Shown in pieces: positions 16,794 through 25,341 of a stretch of DNA of 64,000 nucleotides. The DNA comes from B1SED10-75 sp964636865. GTDB lineage: Bacteria > Bacillota > Dethiobacteria > DTU022 > PWGO01. The stretch's first letter is position 1. Every line of letters begins with the position of its first letter. The stretch spans positions 62,001-126,000 of the forward strand of contig CAZWVJ010000002.1 of assembly GCA_964636865.1 (NCBI GenBank), in the 5' to 3' direction. The notes beneath the pieces were generated by a model. It was not told the origin of the DNA, did not search any database, and saw only the letters and a list, made by a program, of their open reading frames with translations. A program made the position numbers and the translations under genes.

Positions 16794-18008
16794 ATGAAGG
16801 ATTATCTTGGTGAAGAACAAGAATATTTAAACATAGAAAATCCTTCATTGGCAGGTAGGAAAGATTGGAAAGATTTTTTTCATAAGGTAATTTTAACCCG
16901 GGACCGAACTCCTCTCCAGGAATATTATTTTCATCTTTCTCAACAACGGGAAACGATTCCTATTATTCGTACAGCTCTGCTCTGTTTATTCATTCTTATA
17001 TTAATCACCTGGCCTACAGATTACATTTTCTTTGATGAAATAATGATTGAAGTTTACTTTTTGTGGCGAATAGTAATGATTTCTTTGATTATTGTTGTTC
17101 TAGCCCTGCTCCAATTTTTTATATGGGCGCGCAAAAACGCCTATACCATTACATTTATCGGCATTCTCGGGGGAATTTTCTTTTCGGGTTACCTGTTTGG
17201 ACAACTACGCGATCTTACCACCCCCTGGTTTTATTTTATTTTTCTTTTACCCATAATAACCGTTTTTTTTAACACCAAAATTCTATGGCGAATTTTGGCA
17301 ACTATCCTTGTGCCGGCAGCTTACGCAACGGGATTTTTAATTTTAAACCCTCACAATTTAAATTACGAACATTTAGGAGTTACGTTTAACTTCGGGATTT
17401 CGGCAATCGTTATAAGCATTTTACTGGGCCATGTTATTTACTACCAGAATCGCCAAAATTTCTTCCAGCAGCACCAGCTTAAGAAACAGCAGAAGGAAAT
17501 CCAAAAACTGGCCGACTATGATCAGCTCACCGGTCTTTATAACCGGCGGGAATTCGAAAATCGCGCACAAGAAGAATTCATGCGGGCACTCCGCTATAAT
17601 AACCCTCTAAGTGTATTAATGATAGATTTCGATTACTTCAAAAAAATCAATGATGATTACGGGCATAGTATAGGAGATAACGTCCTTAAAGTATTTGGGG
17701 AAATAATTGATTCATGCAGCCGCTCATCCGATATTGCAGGTCGCTACGGCGGCGAAGAGTTTACTATGCTGCTGCCGGAAACAAATAGTGAAGGTGCTAT
17801 GCAGATGGCAGATCGCCTTCGCACGAAACTGGCAGAATTTATATTTGAAAATGACAGGGGAGAAACATTCAATGTTACCTGTAGTATCGGCATAGCTGAA
17901 TGGACTCCCGAGTTAAAATCATATGAAGAAATCCTCAAGAAAGCCGATGACGCCCTTTACCAGGCCAAGCTTAACGGTAGAAATCAAGTTAAGCTTGCGG
18001 CTTCATAG
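16794..18008 (+). CDS. Membrane-bound diguanylate cyclase
   Basis: 404 residues. Six predicted membrane spans (about 58-225) form the sensor part, then a glutamine/lysine-rich helix linker leads into a GGDEF domain (about 240-404). Active site GRYGGEEF is intact and preceded by an RxxD inhibitory site with the canonical 5-residue spacing (RSSD). It makes c-di-GMP from two GTP at the inner membrane face. The ligand of the membrane part is not known; it does not clearly match a named MASE domain. The start follows CGGAGGAAAAATTTT. Together with the GGDEF/HD-GYP protein it supplies the signal read by the two riboswitches. Confidence 0.92.
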   Translation: MKDYLGEEQEYLNIENPSLAGRKDWKDFFHKVILTRDRTPLQEYYFHLSQQRETIPIIRTALLCLFILILITWPTDYIFFDEIMIEVYFLWRIVMISLIIVVLALLQFFIWARKNAYTITFIGILGGIFFSGYLFGQLRDLTTPWFYFIFLLPIITVFFNTKILWRILATILVPAAYATGFLILNPHNLNYEHLGVTFNFGISAIVISILLGHVIYYQNRQNFFQQHQLKKQQKEIQKLADYDQLTGLYNRREFENRAQEEFMRALRYNNPLSVLMIDFDYFKKINDDYGHSIGDNVLKVFGEIIDSCSRSSDIAGRYGGEEFTMLLPETNSEGAMQMADRLRTKLAEFIFENDRGETFNVTCSIGIAEWTPELKSYEEILKKADDALYQAKLNGRNQVKLAAS

Positions 18009-18116
18009 AAAAAGAGCAAGGCAGGTAAAAAGAGAATAATATATAAAACTTGGGAGCCAAAAAACCGCGCACATATCCTCAGACAAACCAAAAATTCTGG
18101 AAAGTGAGGGATAACT

Positions 18117-19409
18117 ATGAAAAAAACAAAGTTATTATTTGATGAAGACAAAGAACTTGAAATGAATATATTTGAGGGAACTGAAGGTGAGCAGGCTATT
18201 GATATTTCTCAATTGAGGCAAAATACCGGTTTGATAACTCTTGATGAAGGTTACCAAAACACCGGTAGTTGTAAGAGCGCCATTAGTTTTGTAGACGGTG
18301 AAAAGGGAATACTCCGTTACAGAGGCATACCCATTCAGGAACTTGCGGAGAACTCTACTTTTGTAGAAACTTCCTATCTATTGATATACGGGCATCTTCC
18401 CACGCAAAAAGAATTAAAAACATTTTCTAACATGCTAACCGAAAATTCCCTTATTCATGAAGAAATGCTTCATTTTTTTGATGGCATTCCACCAAATGCT
18501 CACCCCATGGCTATTTTAAGTTCAATGGTAAATGCCCTGTCCATTTACTATCCCACTCTTTATAGTGAAGATTTTTTTTCCATTACTTTTGATCTGGTAT
18601 GCGCCCGGCTGCTTTCTAAAATCAGGACCCTAGCTGCTTATTCTTATAAAAATTCTATCGGGGAACCTTTTGTTTATCCGCGGCACGATCTTAAGTATAC
18701 GGAAAATTTACTCCACATGATGTTTGACAGCCCGGTGAAGCCATACACACTTGATCAGGAAATAGTACAGGCTTTAAGAGCTTCTCTCATATTGCATGCC
18801 GATCACGAACAGAACTGTAGCACTGCCACCGTTAGACTGGTAGGCAGCAGCCAGGTAAATCTATATACCTCCATATGCGCCGGTATATGCGCCCTCTGGG
18901 GCCCCTTACATGGAGGAGCCAATCAGCAGGTAGTGGAAATGCTGGAAAAGATCCGTGATGAAGGGCTAACCGTAAAAGAAGCGATTGAAAAGGCAAAATC
19001 CAAAGATAAAAATTTCGTCCTTTACGGTTTTGGCCATCGGGTTTACAAAAATTATGATCCCCGGGCAAAAATATTAAAGCAAATTGTGGAAAAACTATTC
19101 AATAAGCTTAACATAGAAGAGCCCCTGGTAGAAATAGCCATGGAACTTGAACATGCAGCTTTAAACGATGATTATTTTGCAGAAAGAAATCTCTACCCCA
19201 ATGTTGATTATTATAGCGGCATCCTTTACAAAGCTATAGGTATTCCCAAGGAGATGTTTACGGTAATGTTTGCAATAGGGCGTTTACCGGGGTGGATAGC
19301 CCATTGGAAAGAAATGCACGATACCATACCTTTTAAAATCGGGCGCCCCCGTCAAATATATACGGGCGCAACACTTAGCCATTACATTCCTATAGAACAA
19401 AGGGGGTAA
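18117..19409 (+). CDS. gltA: Citrate synthase
   Basis: 430-residue citrate synthase, condensing acetyl-CoA with oxaloacetate. Catalytic histidines sit in LHADHEQNCSTATVRL and in YGFGHRVYKNYDPRAK, and the catalytic aspartate in NVDYYSGIL. It is longer at the N-terminus (about 50 residues before the conserved domain) than short Gram-positive CitZ types, so GltA is used as a generic name. It stands alone, downstream of the cyclase gene and convergent with the SMR-like genes. In anaerobes it serves an incomplete TCA route to glutamate. Confidence 0.93.
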   Translation: MKKTKLLFDEDKELEMNIFEGTEGEQAIDISQLRQNTGLITLDEGYQNTGSCKSAISFVDGEKGILRYRGIPIQELAENSTFVETSYLLIYGHLPTQKELKTFSNMLTENSLIHEEMLHFFDGIPPNAHPMAILSSMVNALSIYYPTLYSEDFFSITFDLVCARLLSKIRTLAAYSYKNSIGEPFVYPRHDLKYTENLLHMMFDSPVKPYTLDQEIVQALRASLILHADHEQNCSTATVRLVGSSQVNLYTSICAGICALWGPLHGGANQQVVEMLEKIRDEGLTVKEAIEKAKSKDKNFVLYGFGHRVYKNYDPRAKILKQIVEKLFNKLNIEEPLVEIAMELEHAALNDDYFAERNLYPNVDYYSGILYKAIGIPKEMFTVMFAIGRLPGWIAHWKEMHDTIPFKIGRPRQIYTGATLSHYIPIEQRG

Positions 19410-19464
19410 TATGACTGACCCGGTTCCAAACAAAGCAAAAAGGTGTCTTATATCTCAAGATAAT

Positions 19465-19917
19465 TCATTCGATAAGTCCCTGTATTTCAGCCTGGTATTC
19501 GCCGATAACCACCAAAATATAGCCGATAACAATAACAATCATTCCCAAAAGTTTAGTACCCCCCAGGTATTCTTCAAACATGTAATAAGAGATAATACTG
19601 ATAATCACGAAAAATAAAGCCATGGCTGCATTAGAAAAACCCAACCCCGCCACGGCTATCAAGTTTATCCAGGTTATAAAAAAACAAAGCGCGCATGTAA
19701 TAGCAAGCCAGAGAGGAAGATTGCGCAATAGCTGACGCAAATGACTAACACGAAAATTTTTTAAATCAATTTCCATGGGGTTACTGCCCATCTTTGTTGC
19801 CCATGAAGGGACAATTTGAATCCCTCCTTTTTTGTAACCCAGAGCTCCTTTCAAAAAGATATTCAAAAAAACATTAAAGAAAATAACCAGAAATGCCAGC
19901 AAATACCTGTTTTCCAT
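19465..19917 (-). CDS. SMR-like four-helix membrane protein (second of pair)
   Basis: 150 residues with four membrane spans (about 5-22, 70-90, 93-112, 122-141). TM1 (FFNVFLNIFLKGALG) follows the EmrE-like pattern ending in LMK-G, but the essential acidic residue of multidrug SMR pumps is replaced by Asn. A 45-residue soluble loop between TM1 and TM2 is longer than in EmrE. It is a paralogue of the next gene upstream, and the two may form a heterodimer as ArnE/ArnF and EbrA/EbrB do. The lack of Glu argues against drug/proton exchange and suggests a lipid- or carrier-linked substrate (inference). Confidence 0.75.
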   Translation of the reverse strand: MENRYLLAFLVIFFNVFLNIFLKGALGYKKGGIQIVPSWATKMGSNPMEIDLKNFRVSHLRQLLRNLPLWLAITCALCFFITWINLIAVAGLGFSNAAMALFFVIISIISYYMFEEYLGGTKLLGMIVIVIGYILVVIGEYQAEIQGLIE

Positions 19918-19972
19918 ATGAATTTACCTTTCTTAATTTCTGTAATTTAATCAAGCACACTTATAACAAATT

Positions 19973-20440
19973 TTATTCGATATAACCTTTTTTCTCCCCC
20001 TGCCGTTCACCGGCTATAACCAAAATAAATCCTGTTACAATTACAAGCATCCCGGTTAATTTTAGTTCCCCAAAATACTCCCCAAATAACAAAAATGACA
20101 CGAAACTGATCAATACTAAAAAAATCATTAACATGGAATTTACAAAAACCAGGCCGGCTTTGGAAGCCAGGATTATGATAGACAAGCCGTATAAAACTAC
20201 AAAAAAGAATCCTACCAATAAAGGAATATTTGTCAATATATCTGTAAGAATAACCTCCCATAAGAGGTGTAATTCGAGTAAATCAAATTCCAAATCCACC
20301 TGAGTAGCACCCAGCCTTGCCGCCCATTCCGGAATTACCCGTTCTCCCCCCTCGACGTAACCTAATCCGCCTTTCATTAACGTCTGGCCGATAAGCTGAA
20401 AAAAAACCGCCATAAATCCTATCACATACTTGTTGTTCAT
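19973..20440 (-). CDS. SMR-like four-helix membrane protein (first of pair)
   Basis: 155 residues from the ATG at 20440, which follows AAGGGGGTAGCAGGG; a GTG at 20461 would be a poorer start. Four spans, with TM1 reading MAVFFQLIGQTLMKGGLG: an SMR pattern with Gln instead of the catalytic Glu. The TM1-TM2 loop repeats the GYxxGGxxxxPxWAxxxG motif of its partner, which is a conserved soluble feature of this pair. It starts 22 bases after the polytopic membrane protein gene, so it belongs to the same operon as the radical SAM gene. Confidence 0.75.
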   Translation of the reverse strand: MNNKYVIGFMAVFFQLIGQTLMKGGLGYVEGGERVIPEWAARLGATQVDLEFDLLELHLLWEVILTDILTNIPLLVGFFFVVLYGLSIIILASKAGLVFVNSMLMIFLVLISFVSFLLFGEYFGELKLTGMLVIVTGFILVIAGERQGEKKGYIE

Positions 20441-20462
20441 CCCTGCTACCCCCTTCTTCACA

Positions 20463-21257
20463 TTAACTTATAGCAGCAGTATTAACATAGTATTCCAGAC
20501 GCTTAAAAACAGCATGCACAATGGTGGGCATAAGGAAAAGCCACCAGAAAAACAGCCACATGGGCATGCCCAGGAATACGGGATTAATGTAATCATAAAG
20601 GCCAAAGTTACATAACAGCGCTTCAAAAATAAAAGCATAAGGCATTATTACCATAATGTTTAGCTGATTTAGGGTGGGGGGTATTATTATATACCTTAAA
20701 AGCACAATACCGCCATATATCAACCCGGGAATCCACCAGTCCATGGCAACTGTGTGGTAAATAACCACGCGTAAAATAACAATGATACACAAATCAAATA
20801 AAAGTGTTTTATCTACCCAGCCTTTTAAAAATTGTCCCCGGGGTTTAAACTCTTCTCCTTTGATCCAGCTAAGATTAAAAACCTTCCGCAGCACCAGAAA
20901 ACCCTGTCCCCAGAAAACTATCATCCACAGCGGAAGCAATCCATCAAGTATGGGAACCAGAGTGGCAGAATGATAAAAATAAACTTCCTGGATCATGGAC
21001 ATTAGATCATTACCACCACCGACAATTACACCCAGCACAAAGAATAACCAGTCCCCTTTTTCGTTTAAAAAAATAAACCGAAAGGTCAAATTTACTACAA
21101 AAATGATAGATATAATGCCGGTATAGAAACTGTCTTCAATGGCCATCCTTCCAAATATGCCCACTCCGCCTAAAATAAATATAGCTAAAAAAACTGCTTC
21201 CCACCTTAAACGCTGCTCGGGAGTTTCCGGGGGGTATTTAAATAATTCTCGCCACAT
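20463..21257 (-). CDS. Polytopic membrane protein of unknown function
   Basis: 264 residues with about seven or eight membrane spans. Features: a short cytoplasmic N-terminus (ERxRWE), VGGGNDLMSMIQEVYFYHSA between spans, a basic soluble loop (WIKGEEFKPRGQFLKGW) and a Trp-rich last span. I do not recognise the family. The acidic and His residues at the membrane face could be catalytic, as in membrane lipid hydratases or transferases, but that is only a guess. It lies between the radical SAM gene (96 bases upstream) and the SMR-like pair. Confidence 0.7.
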   Translation of the reverse strand: MWRELFKYPPETPEQRLRWEAVFLAIFILGGVGIFGRMAIEDSFYTGIISIIFVVNLTFRFIFLNEKGDWLFFVLGVIVGGGNDLMSMIQEVYFYHSATLVPILDGLLPLWMIVFWGQGFLVLRKVFNLSWIKGEEFKPRGQFLKGWVDKTLLFDLCIIVILRVVIYHTVAMDWWIPGLIYGGIVLLRYIIIPPTLNQLNIMVIMPYAFIFEALLCNFGLYDYINPVFLGMPMWLFFWWLFLMPTIVHAVFKRLEYYVNTAAIS

Positions 21258-21353
21258 AAGGCACTCCCTCCTCTGATTAAACTTGCTTTTAGTTCTTTTC
21301 TGTAGGACGAATCCATTTTTTAGGGTTATATTAAACTTTGTATAAAGATTTAT

Positions 21354-22610
21354 CTAAAGATTAGACGTAAGTTCCCTGGCTTCCGAAAAAAAGTTTAACG
21401 GCTTAAGAAGCGTCTCCCGATAAGCTTCTGTAGTATAATTTTGGTACCAGGCACAATAGCCACCACACTGATTTTGGGCATGGCCATGAAAATTTGTGGG
21501 ATTTATAAATTTAGCCGCTTCCTCGTAAAGCTCATCTACATTTTTATAGTCGAAAGTGTTCAAATAAACCGGGGGTATATTCACACTCGCCCGGCAAGGC
21601 CAGGGGAGTGAGCCATCAGAGCTAACATGGGGTTTTATAGTAGTAAGACAAGTATATGGCTTGGCATAAAGGAATTTATCCAGCAGCCTGGAGGAACCGA
21701 TTATATTGTATCCTCTTTTTTTGCGCTCAAGCAAAGTCCGCACAAAATTGCGGTATTCGCTATTATTAATCATATGCATATCAGGGCCTTCCTTATAATT
21801 GGCGGGAACAGCAGCAAAGAAAATATTCAGATCGTTACACCAGTCCAATACCGCCCGGGCATCTTTAATAGTTTCCGGGGTCACCACGGAATTAACAATA
21901 AGCATGAACTTCACGTGCTTTTGAAGTTCCCGGAGCATCAGTACATTTGTGAGCACTGTCTTGCCCTGCCGGCGTTGATAGAGATCATTTAGGGTATCGG
22001 GGTTTAACGCATCTACACTGACAACCACTATGTCCAGCTTTCTAAGAACATCTTTCCATTTGGGATCTTTTAGCTTTTCATGAATATTTACCAGGTTAGT
22101 ATTCAAGGCCATGGGGTAATAACCCAGTTTCGCCGCTTCTTCTATAAAATCGGGAAGGTCTTCCCGCAAAGTAGGCTCTCCCCCGCAAAAATATATAGCA
22201 CTGCAGCCCGTGCGCATAAAACGCAGAAGTTTCATGCCCTCTTCAGTGTCTAAAGTATGCCGATTCGATTTTTCAAACCAGCTGCTTCCGGCATGATCAT
22301 CACAATATTTACAGCGAAGGTTACAGCTGTTAGTCATCACCCATATCCAGTACAAAGGCCTGAGGCAATGGTTATTATTTTTCAAACGGCGGCGGTTTTC
22401 ATAAAAATTCGCGATTGTAGTTATATAACTCTTTCTCCTGCGGTTTAGATCTTCCATCCGATCCAGGAAGGAAAGTTCTCTGTCTAAAGTAATATTATCC
22501 TTTATTTCTTCACTTAATAGATTCGCTTCTTCATTAAGTTCATGCCAATCGGGATGCCCCATTTCAGTTTGGTATAATTTGAAATTTAGAGAAGAGGTTT
22601 TGCGTTTCAT
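21354..22610 (-). CDS. Radical SAM enzyme with C-terminal cysteine region
   Basis: 418 residues. A charged helical N-terminus (about 1-90) leads to the radical SAM core with MTNSCNLRCKYCDDHAG (CxxxCxxC) near residue 93 and the SAM-binding YFCGGEPTLRED. The C-terminal part has Cys residues in PYTCLTT, PWPCRASVN and NQCGGYCAWYQ, which may hold an auxiliary cluster (SPASM/twitch-like). HpnH-like and peptide-modifying enzymes are possible relatives. No precursor peptide is visible nearby; the membrane neighbours favour a lipid or polyprenyl substrate (inference). The ribosome site is weak (AAGGGC). Confidence 0.85.
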   Translation of the reverse strand: MKRKTSSLNFKLYQTEMGHPDWHELNEEANLLSEEIKDNITLDRELSFLDRMEDLNRRRKSYITTIANFYENRRRLKNNNHCLRPLYWIWVMTNSCNLRCKYCDDHAGSSWFEKSNRHTLDTEEGMKLLRFMRTGCSAIYFCGGEPTLREDLPDFIEEAAKLGYYPMALNTNLVNIHEKLKDPKWKDVLRKLDIVVVSVDALNPDTLNDLYQRRQGKTVLTNVLMLRELQKHVKFMLIVNSVVTPETIKDARAVLDWCNDLNIFFAAVPANYKEGPDMHMINNSEYRNFVRTLLERKKRGYNIIGSSRLLDKFLYAKPYTCLTTIKPHVSSDGSLPWPCRASVNIPPVYLNTFDYKNVDELYEEAAKFINPTNFHGHAQNQCGGYCAWYQNYTTEAYRETLLKPLNFFSEARELTSNL

Positions 22611-22684
22611 TAGCTTGTTACCAGCCCTTATATAAAACGTTTTACTTAAAGTCAGCTTTTCAAATTATGATATTATTAAAAATA

Positions 22685-24595
22685 TTAATCATACAGGATT
22701 CTTATATCCCTTAAGACACTATCAGCTATGGCTGCTTCCCCACCGAATACATACAATGTTAATAATTGTTCCTGCCCGCGGAAATAAGTTTCAACATCAA
22801 CGGGAAGTTCATCCCGGGCGGTTAAAAGAACCGGTGCCTCATTAAGAGCGGCAAAAACTCCTCCGCATAAAGCATCGGGAAACTCCAATCCCGTGGCCAG
22901 GGTGGCTGTTTCCAGGTCATCGAAGAATTCTTCTGCTATGGCAGTGGCCGTTTCCCAACGGTTTATACCATAAATTCTATTGGCATCGCCTATACCTTCC
23001 ACCACATTAAATACATCCTCGCTCACCGCAGCCTCCCCACCGAGAACTTGTATATCGTTTATGCTTTCTGCATGATCATTAAGGTAACTTTCAGTAACTT
23101 CGGGCAATTCACCCGGGCGGGTAAGTAAAATAGGGCTGCCGTGTAAAGAAGCCGGGCTAGACCCTGATACAGCATCAGCAAAGGCAAGGCCGGTAGTCAG
23201 AAAAACTTCATCCGGGCTGTTATCAACAAGTTCATTTGCTATTTCAATTGCCGTTTCAAAACGGCTGATACCTCCCAATCTTTCTACCTCATACCCCATT
23301 TCATCCAGTTGCTCTTCCACCTCTTCGGAAATAGCAGCCGTTTCGCCCAAAATAATGACCGTATCTCCTTCCGTCAGCAGCCGCTCCAGTTCTCCAATAG
23401 TTTCCTCCGGCAGTTCATCTGAACGGGTGAGCAGAAGCGGGCAATCCCGGGCATAGGCGAGGGGAGCTCCGGCTAAAGCGTCGGGAAAATCATCTCCGCG
23501 GGCAAGGACCACAGTATCAGTGTATGCAGGAAAACCTTCCCGGCTTATTTTCATGGCGGTTTCAAATCGATGAACACCTTCAATACGTATAATATCTAAA
23601 CCGGGGTGGACAATCATCTTTTGGGGTTTGTAATCTACATCTGCACCAACTTTTACATCTATTTCTTTGATTATTTCCATGGACTCGCCGCCGCGGGCTA
23701 AATCAATGTAATTATAGCGAAGATTAATCCACAGTAAGTCATTCAAGTCCAAAAGCGGGGAAATATCGCTTATATCATTATTTTGCAGGCCAAGCCTTAA
23801 CAGGTTCCCCAGGCCGGAAAGAGGAGAAATGTCACTAATTTCATTATTCCAAATGTACAGTTCCTTCAGGTTTTCTAAGCCTGTCAACGGAGAAATGTCG
23901 CCAATGTTATTATGGTGAAGCCAAAGCCTTTCCAGATTCCCTAACTCTGACAGAGGTGATAAATCACTTATGTCATTCCTATCAAGGTAAAGAGCTCCAA
24001 GATTCACCAAGCCGGAAAGAGGGGCTATATCACTTAACTCGTTGTCCCAAAGGTTTAGCCACTCCAAGTTTTCCAGGTTTGACAGGGGAGATAAATCATT
24101 AAAATCATTGCTTCCCAGGTAAAGCTTTTCCAGGCTTTCCAGCCCGGATAATGGGGATATATCGTTTATTTCATTATCTCCAAGCCGAAGATTTACCAGG
24201 TTATCAAGGCCTGAAAGCGGAGACACATCGCTTATGTCGTTTTCCAAAAGGCTAAGTTCTTTCAAGTTTTCGGCATACTCCATCCCGGTTAAATCTTCTA
24301 TATCTTCCCTTGCAGCAATTAACTTTTCCATCCCTTCCATATCTTCAACGGTAATCGTATCTTCCGGGCTTTTCTGCAATTTATCAAGGATAACCTCCCT
24401 TAAATTGTCATCGGGAATGGTTACTTCATCCCCGGGATTTGCCTCCAATTCATCAGTTAATCCAAATTGCCCCCCTGTTAAACATAAAAACGAAAAAAAT
24501 ATTAAAATCACCAGTGAAAAAAATATTACTTTCCCGGAATAATGCTTTATTAGCCCTTTATCACTACTTAAACATTTCTTAATATCTGCCGGCAT
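22685..24595 (-). CDS. Secreted LRR protein with three CWB2 cell-wall-binding repeats
   Basis: 636 residues from the ATG at 24595 (site AAAGGA). N-terminal hydrophobic signal segment (about 20-45), then about nine internalin-type leucine-rich repeats of 22 residues (LSGLxNLxxLxLxxNxISDISP, about 85-300), then three CWB2 domains (about 350-636) each with a VVLARGDDFPDAL-like or ATGLEFPDAL-like motif. CWB2 domains anchor surface proteins to secondary wall polymers in Clostridia; the LRR part is a protein-binding surface. No enzyme domain. Probably an adhesin or surface-layer-associated protein. Confidence 0.9.
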   Translation of the reverse strand: MPADIKKCLSSDKGLIKHYSGKVIFFSLVILIFFSFLCLTGGQFGLTDELEANPGDEVTIPDDNLREVILDKLQKSPEDTITVEDMEGMEKLIAAREDIEDLTGMEYAENLKELSLLENDISDVSPLSGLDNLVNLRLGDNEINDISPLSGLESLEKLYLGSNDFNDLSPLSNLENLEWLNLWDNELSDIAPLSGLVNLGALYLDRNDISDLSPLSELGNLERLWLHHNNIGDISPLTGLENLKELYIWNNEISDISPLSGLGNLLRLGLQNNDISDISPLLDLNDLLWINLRYNYIDLARGGESMEIIKEIDVKVGADVDYKPQKMIVHPGLDIIRIEGVHRFETAMKISREGFPAYTDTVVLARGDDFPDALAGAPLAYARDCPLLLTRSDELPEETIGELERLLTEGDTVIILGETAAISEEVEEQLDEMGYEVERLGGISRFETAIEIANELVDNSPDEVFLTTGLAFADAVSGSSPASLHGSPILLTRPGELPEVTESYLNDHAESINDIQVLGGEAAVSEDVFNVVEGIGDANRIYGINRWETATAIAEEFFDDLETATLATGLEFPDALCGGVFAALNEAPVLLTARDELPVDVETYFRGQEQLLTLYVFGGEAAIADSVLRDIRILYD

Positions 24596-24825
24596 CAAAT
24601 CATCCTTTCATTTATACATAGAAATATACATAGAAAATTTTCTAGTTTTCACTTAACCATATAAAAATTTTTTTCTTTATATTCTCCAATTATTGCATAA
24701 GCATATATTCTATCTTATAAGAATGTTCTATTTTACTCTGATATTTCCTTTTTTTTATAATATTTTTATAACTTCTTAAATACCCTTCTATTAAATCATT
24801 CCATAATCACCATTGATTTTGATAC
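24596..24825. other. AT-rich upstream region of the LRR/CWB2 gene
   Basis: No coding frame found and no clear structured RNA. It should contain the minus-strand promoter of the LRR gene, but none stands out in the very AT-rich sequence. Confidence 0.4.
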
Positions 24826-24854
24826 TTGACATTTTTATCCTTCCCCCATAAAAT
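24826..24854 (+). promoter_or_regulatory. Sigma-A promoter before the Cse60-like gene
   Basis: TTGACA, 17 bases, TAAAAT. The leader to the TTG start at 25013 is about 150 bases and has no clear structure. Confidence 0.6.
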
Positions 24855-25012
24855 AAAAGTTGAATAAAATGGTCTGACTTTTTAAATTTAGGAAACTTTA
24901 GGTTCTGCTAAAATTTATTGGAAAGTGTTAAGTAGGTAATCCCAAAAATTTTTTTAATGAGGTAATTTATCATTTTTAAGTTAACAACTTCAAAAAAAGG
25001 AGGTCATAGAAA

Positions 25013-25186
25013 TTGAAAATTAAATTATTTGCCGGGGAACCAAACCGCCACAGGCTTGAAGAAGAAGTTAACACTTGGATAGAAAAACATCCACACATCG
25101 AAATACAGGATATTAAATTAGGTTTCGCAGCTTCCACGGATAGATGGTACAACGTGATGATTATCTATGAAGAACCGAAAGAATAG
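25013..25186 (+). CDS. Cse60-like small sporulation protein
   Basis: 57 residues, starting at TTG after AAAAAAAGGAGGTCATAGAA. Sequence pattern: IKLFAGEPNRHRLEEEVNTW, then EIQDIKLGFAAS and VMIIYEEP. This matches the beta-helix-beta layout of the Cse60 family (KLF...LExxxNxxL...IxDIKxxxx...AMIIY). Cse60 is a small protein made during sporulation in Bacillus; its role is not well known. The family call comes from pattern memory and needs a profile search. It is a single-gene unit that ends at a shared terminator. Confidence 0.6.
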   Translation: MKIKLFAGEPNRHRLEEEVNTWIEKHPHIEIQDIKLGFAASTDRWYNVMIIYEEPKE

Positions 25187-25265
25187 GTAGTTAATAAATG
25201 AAGCACGCTCAATTGATTATTAAATTTTAGTGCCGCTGTTTAACCTTTATTTAATTTATTAAGCA

Positions 25266-25316
25266 AAAAAATCGACTCCGAGAAGGCTCATGTTGTCCTT
25301 TACGGAGTCGATTTTT
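25266..25316. terminator. Bidirectional terminator between convergent genes
   Basis: AAAAAATCGACTCCG paired with CGGAGTCGATTTTT. A- and T-runs on both sides serve the Cse60-like gene (plus) and the giant CWB2 gene (minus). Confidence 0.88.
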
Positions 25317-25341
25317 CTCTGCTAATTGTTAAGTTTTACAA

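Noticed and set aside
19411..19617. Small plus-strand ORF after citrate synthase
   Set aside because: Mostly antisense to the SMR-like gene, with low-complexity Asn/His content and no ribosome site.
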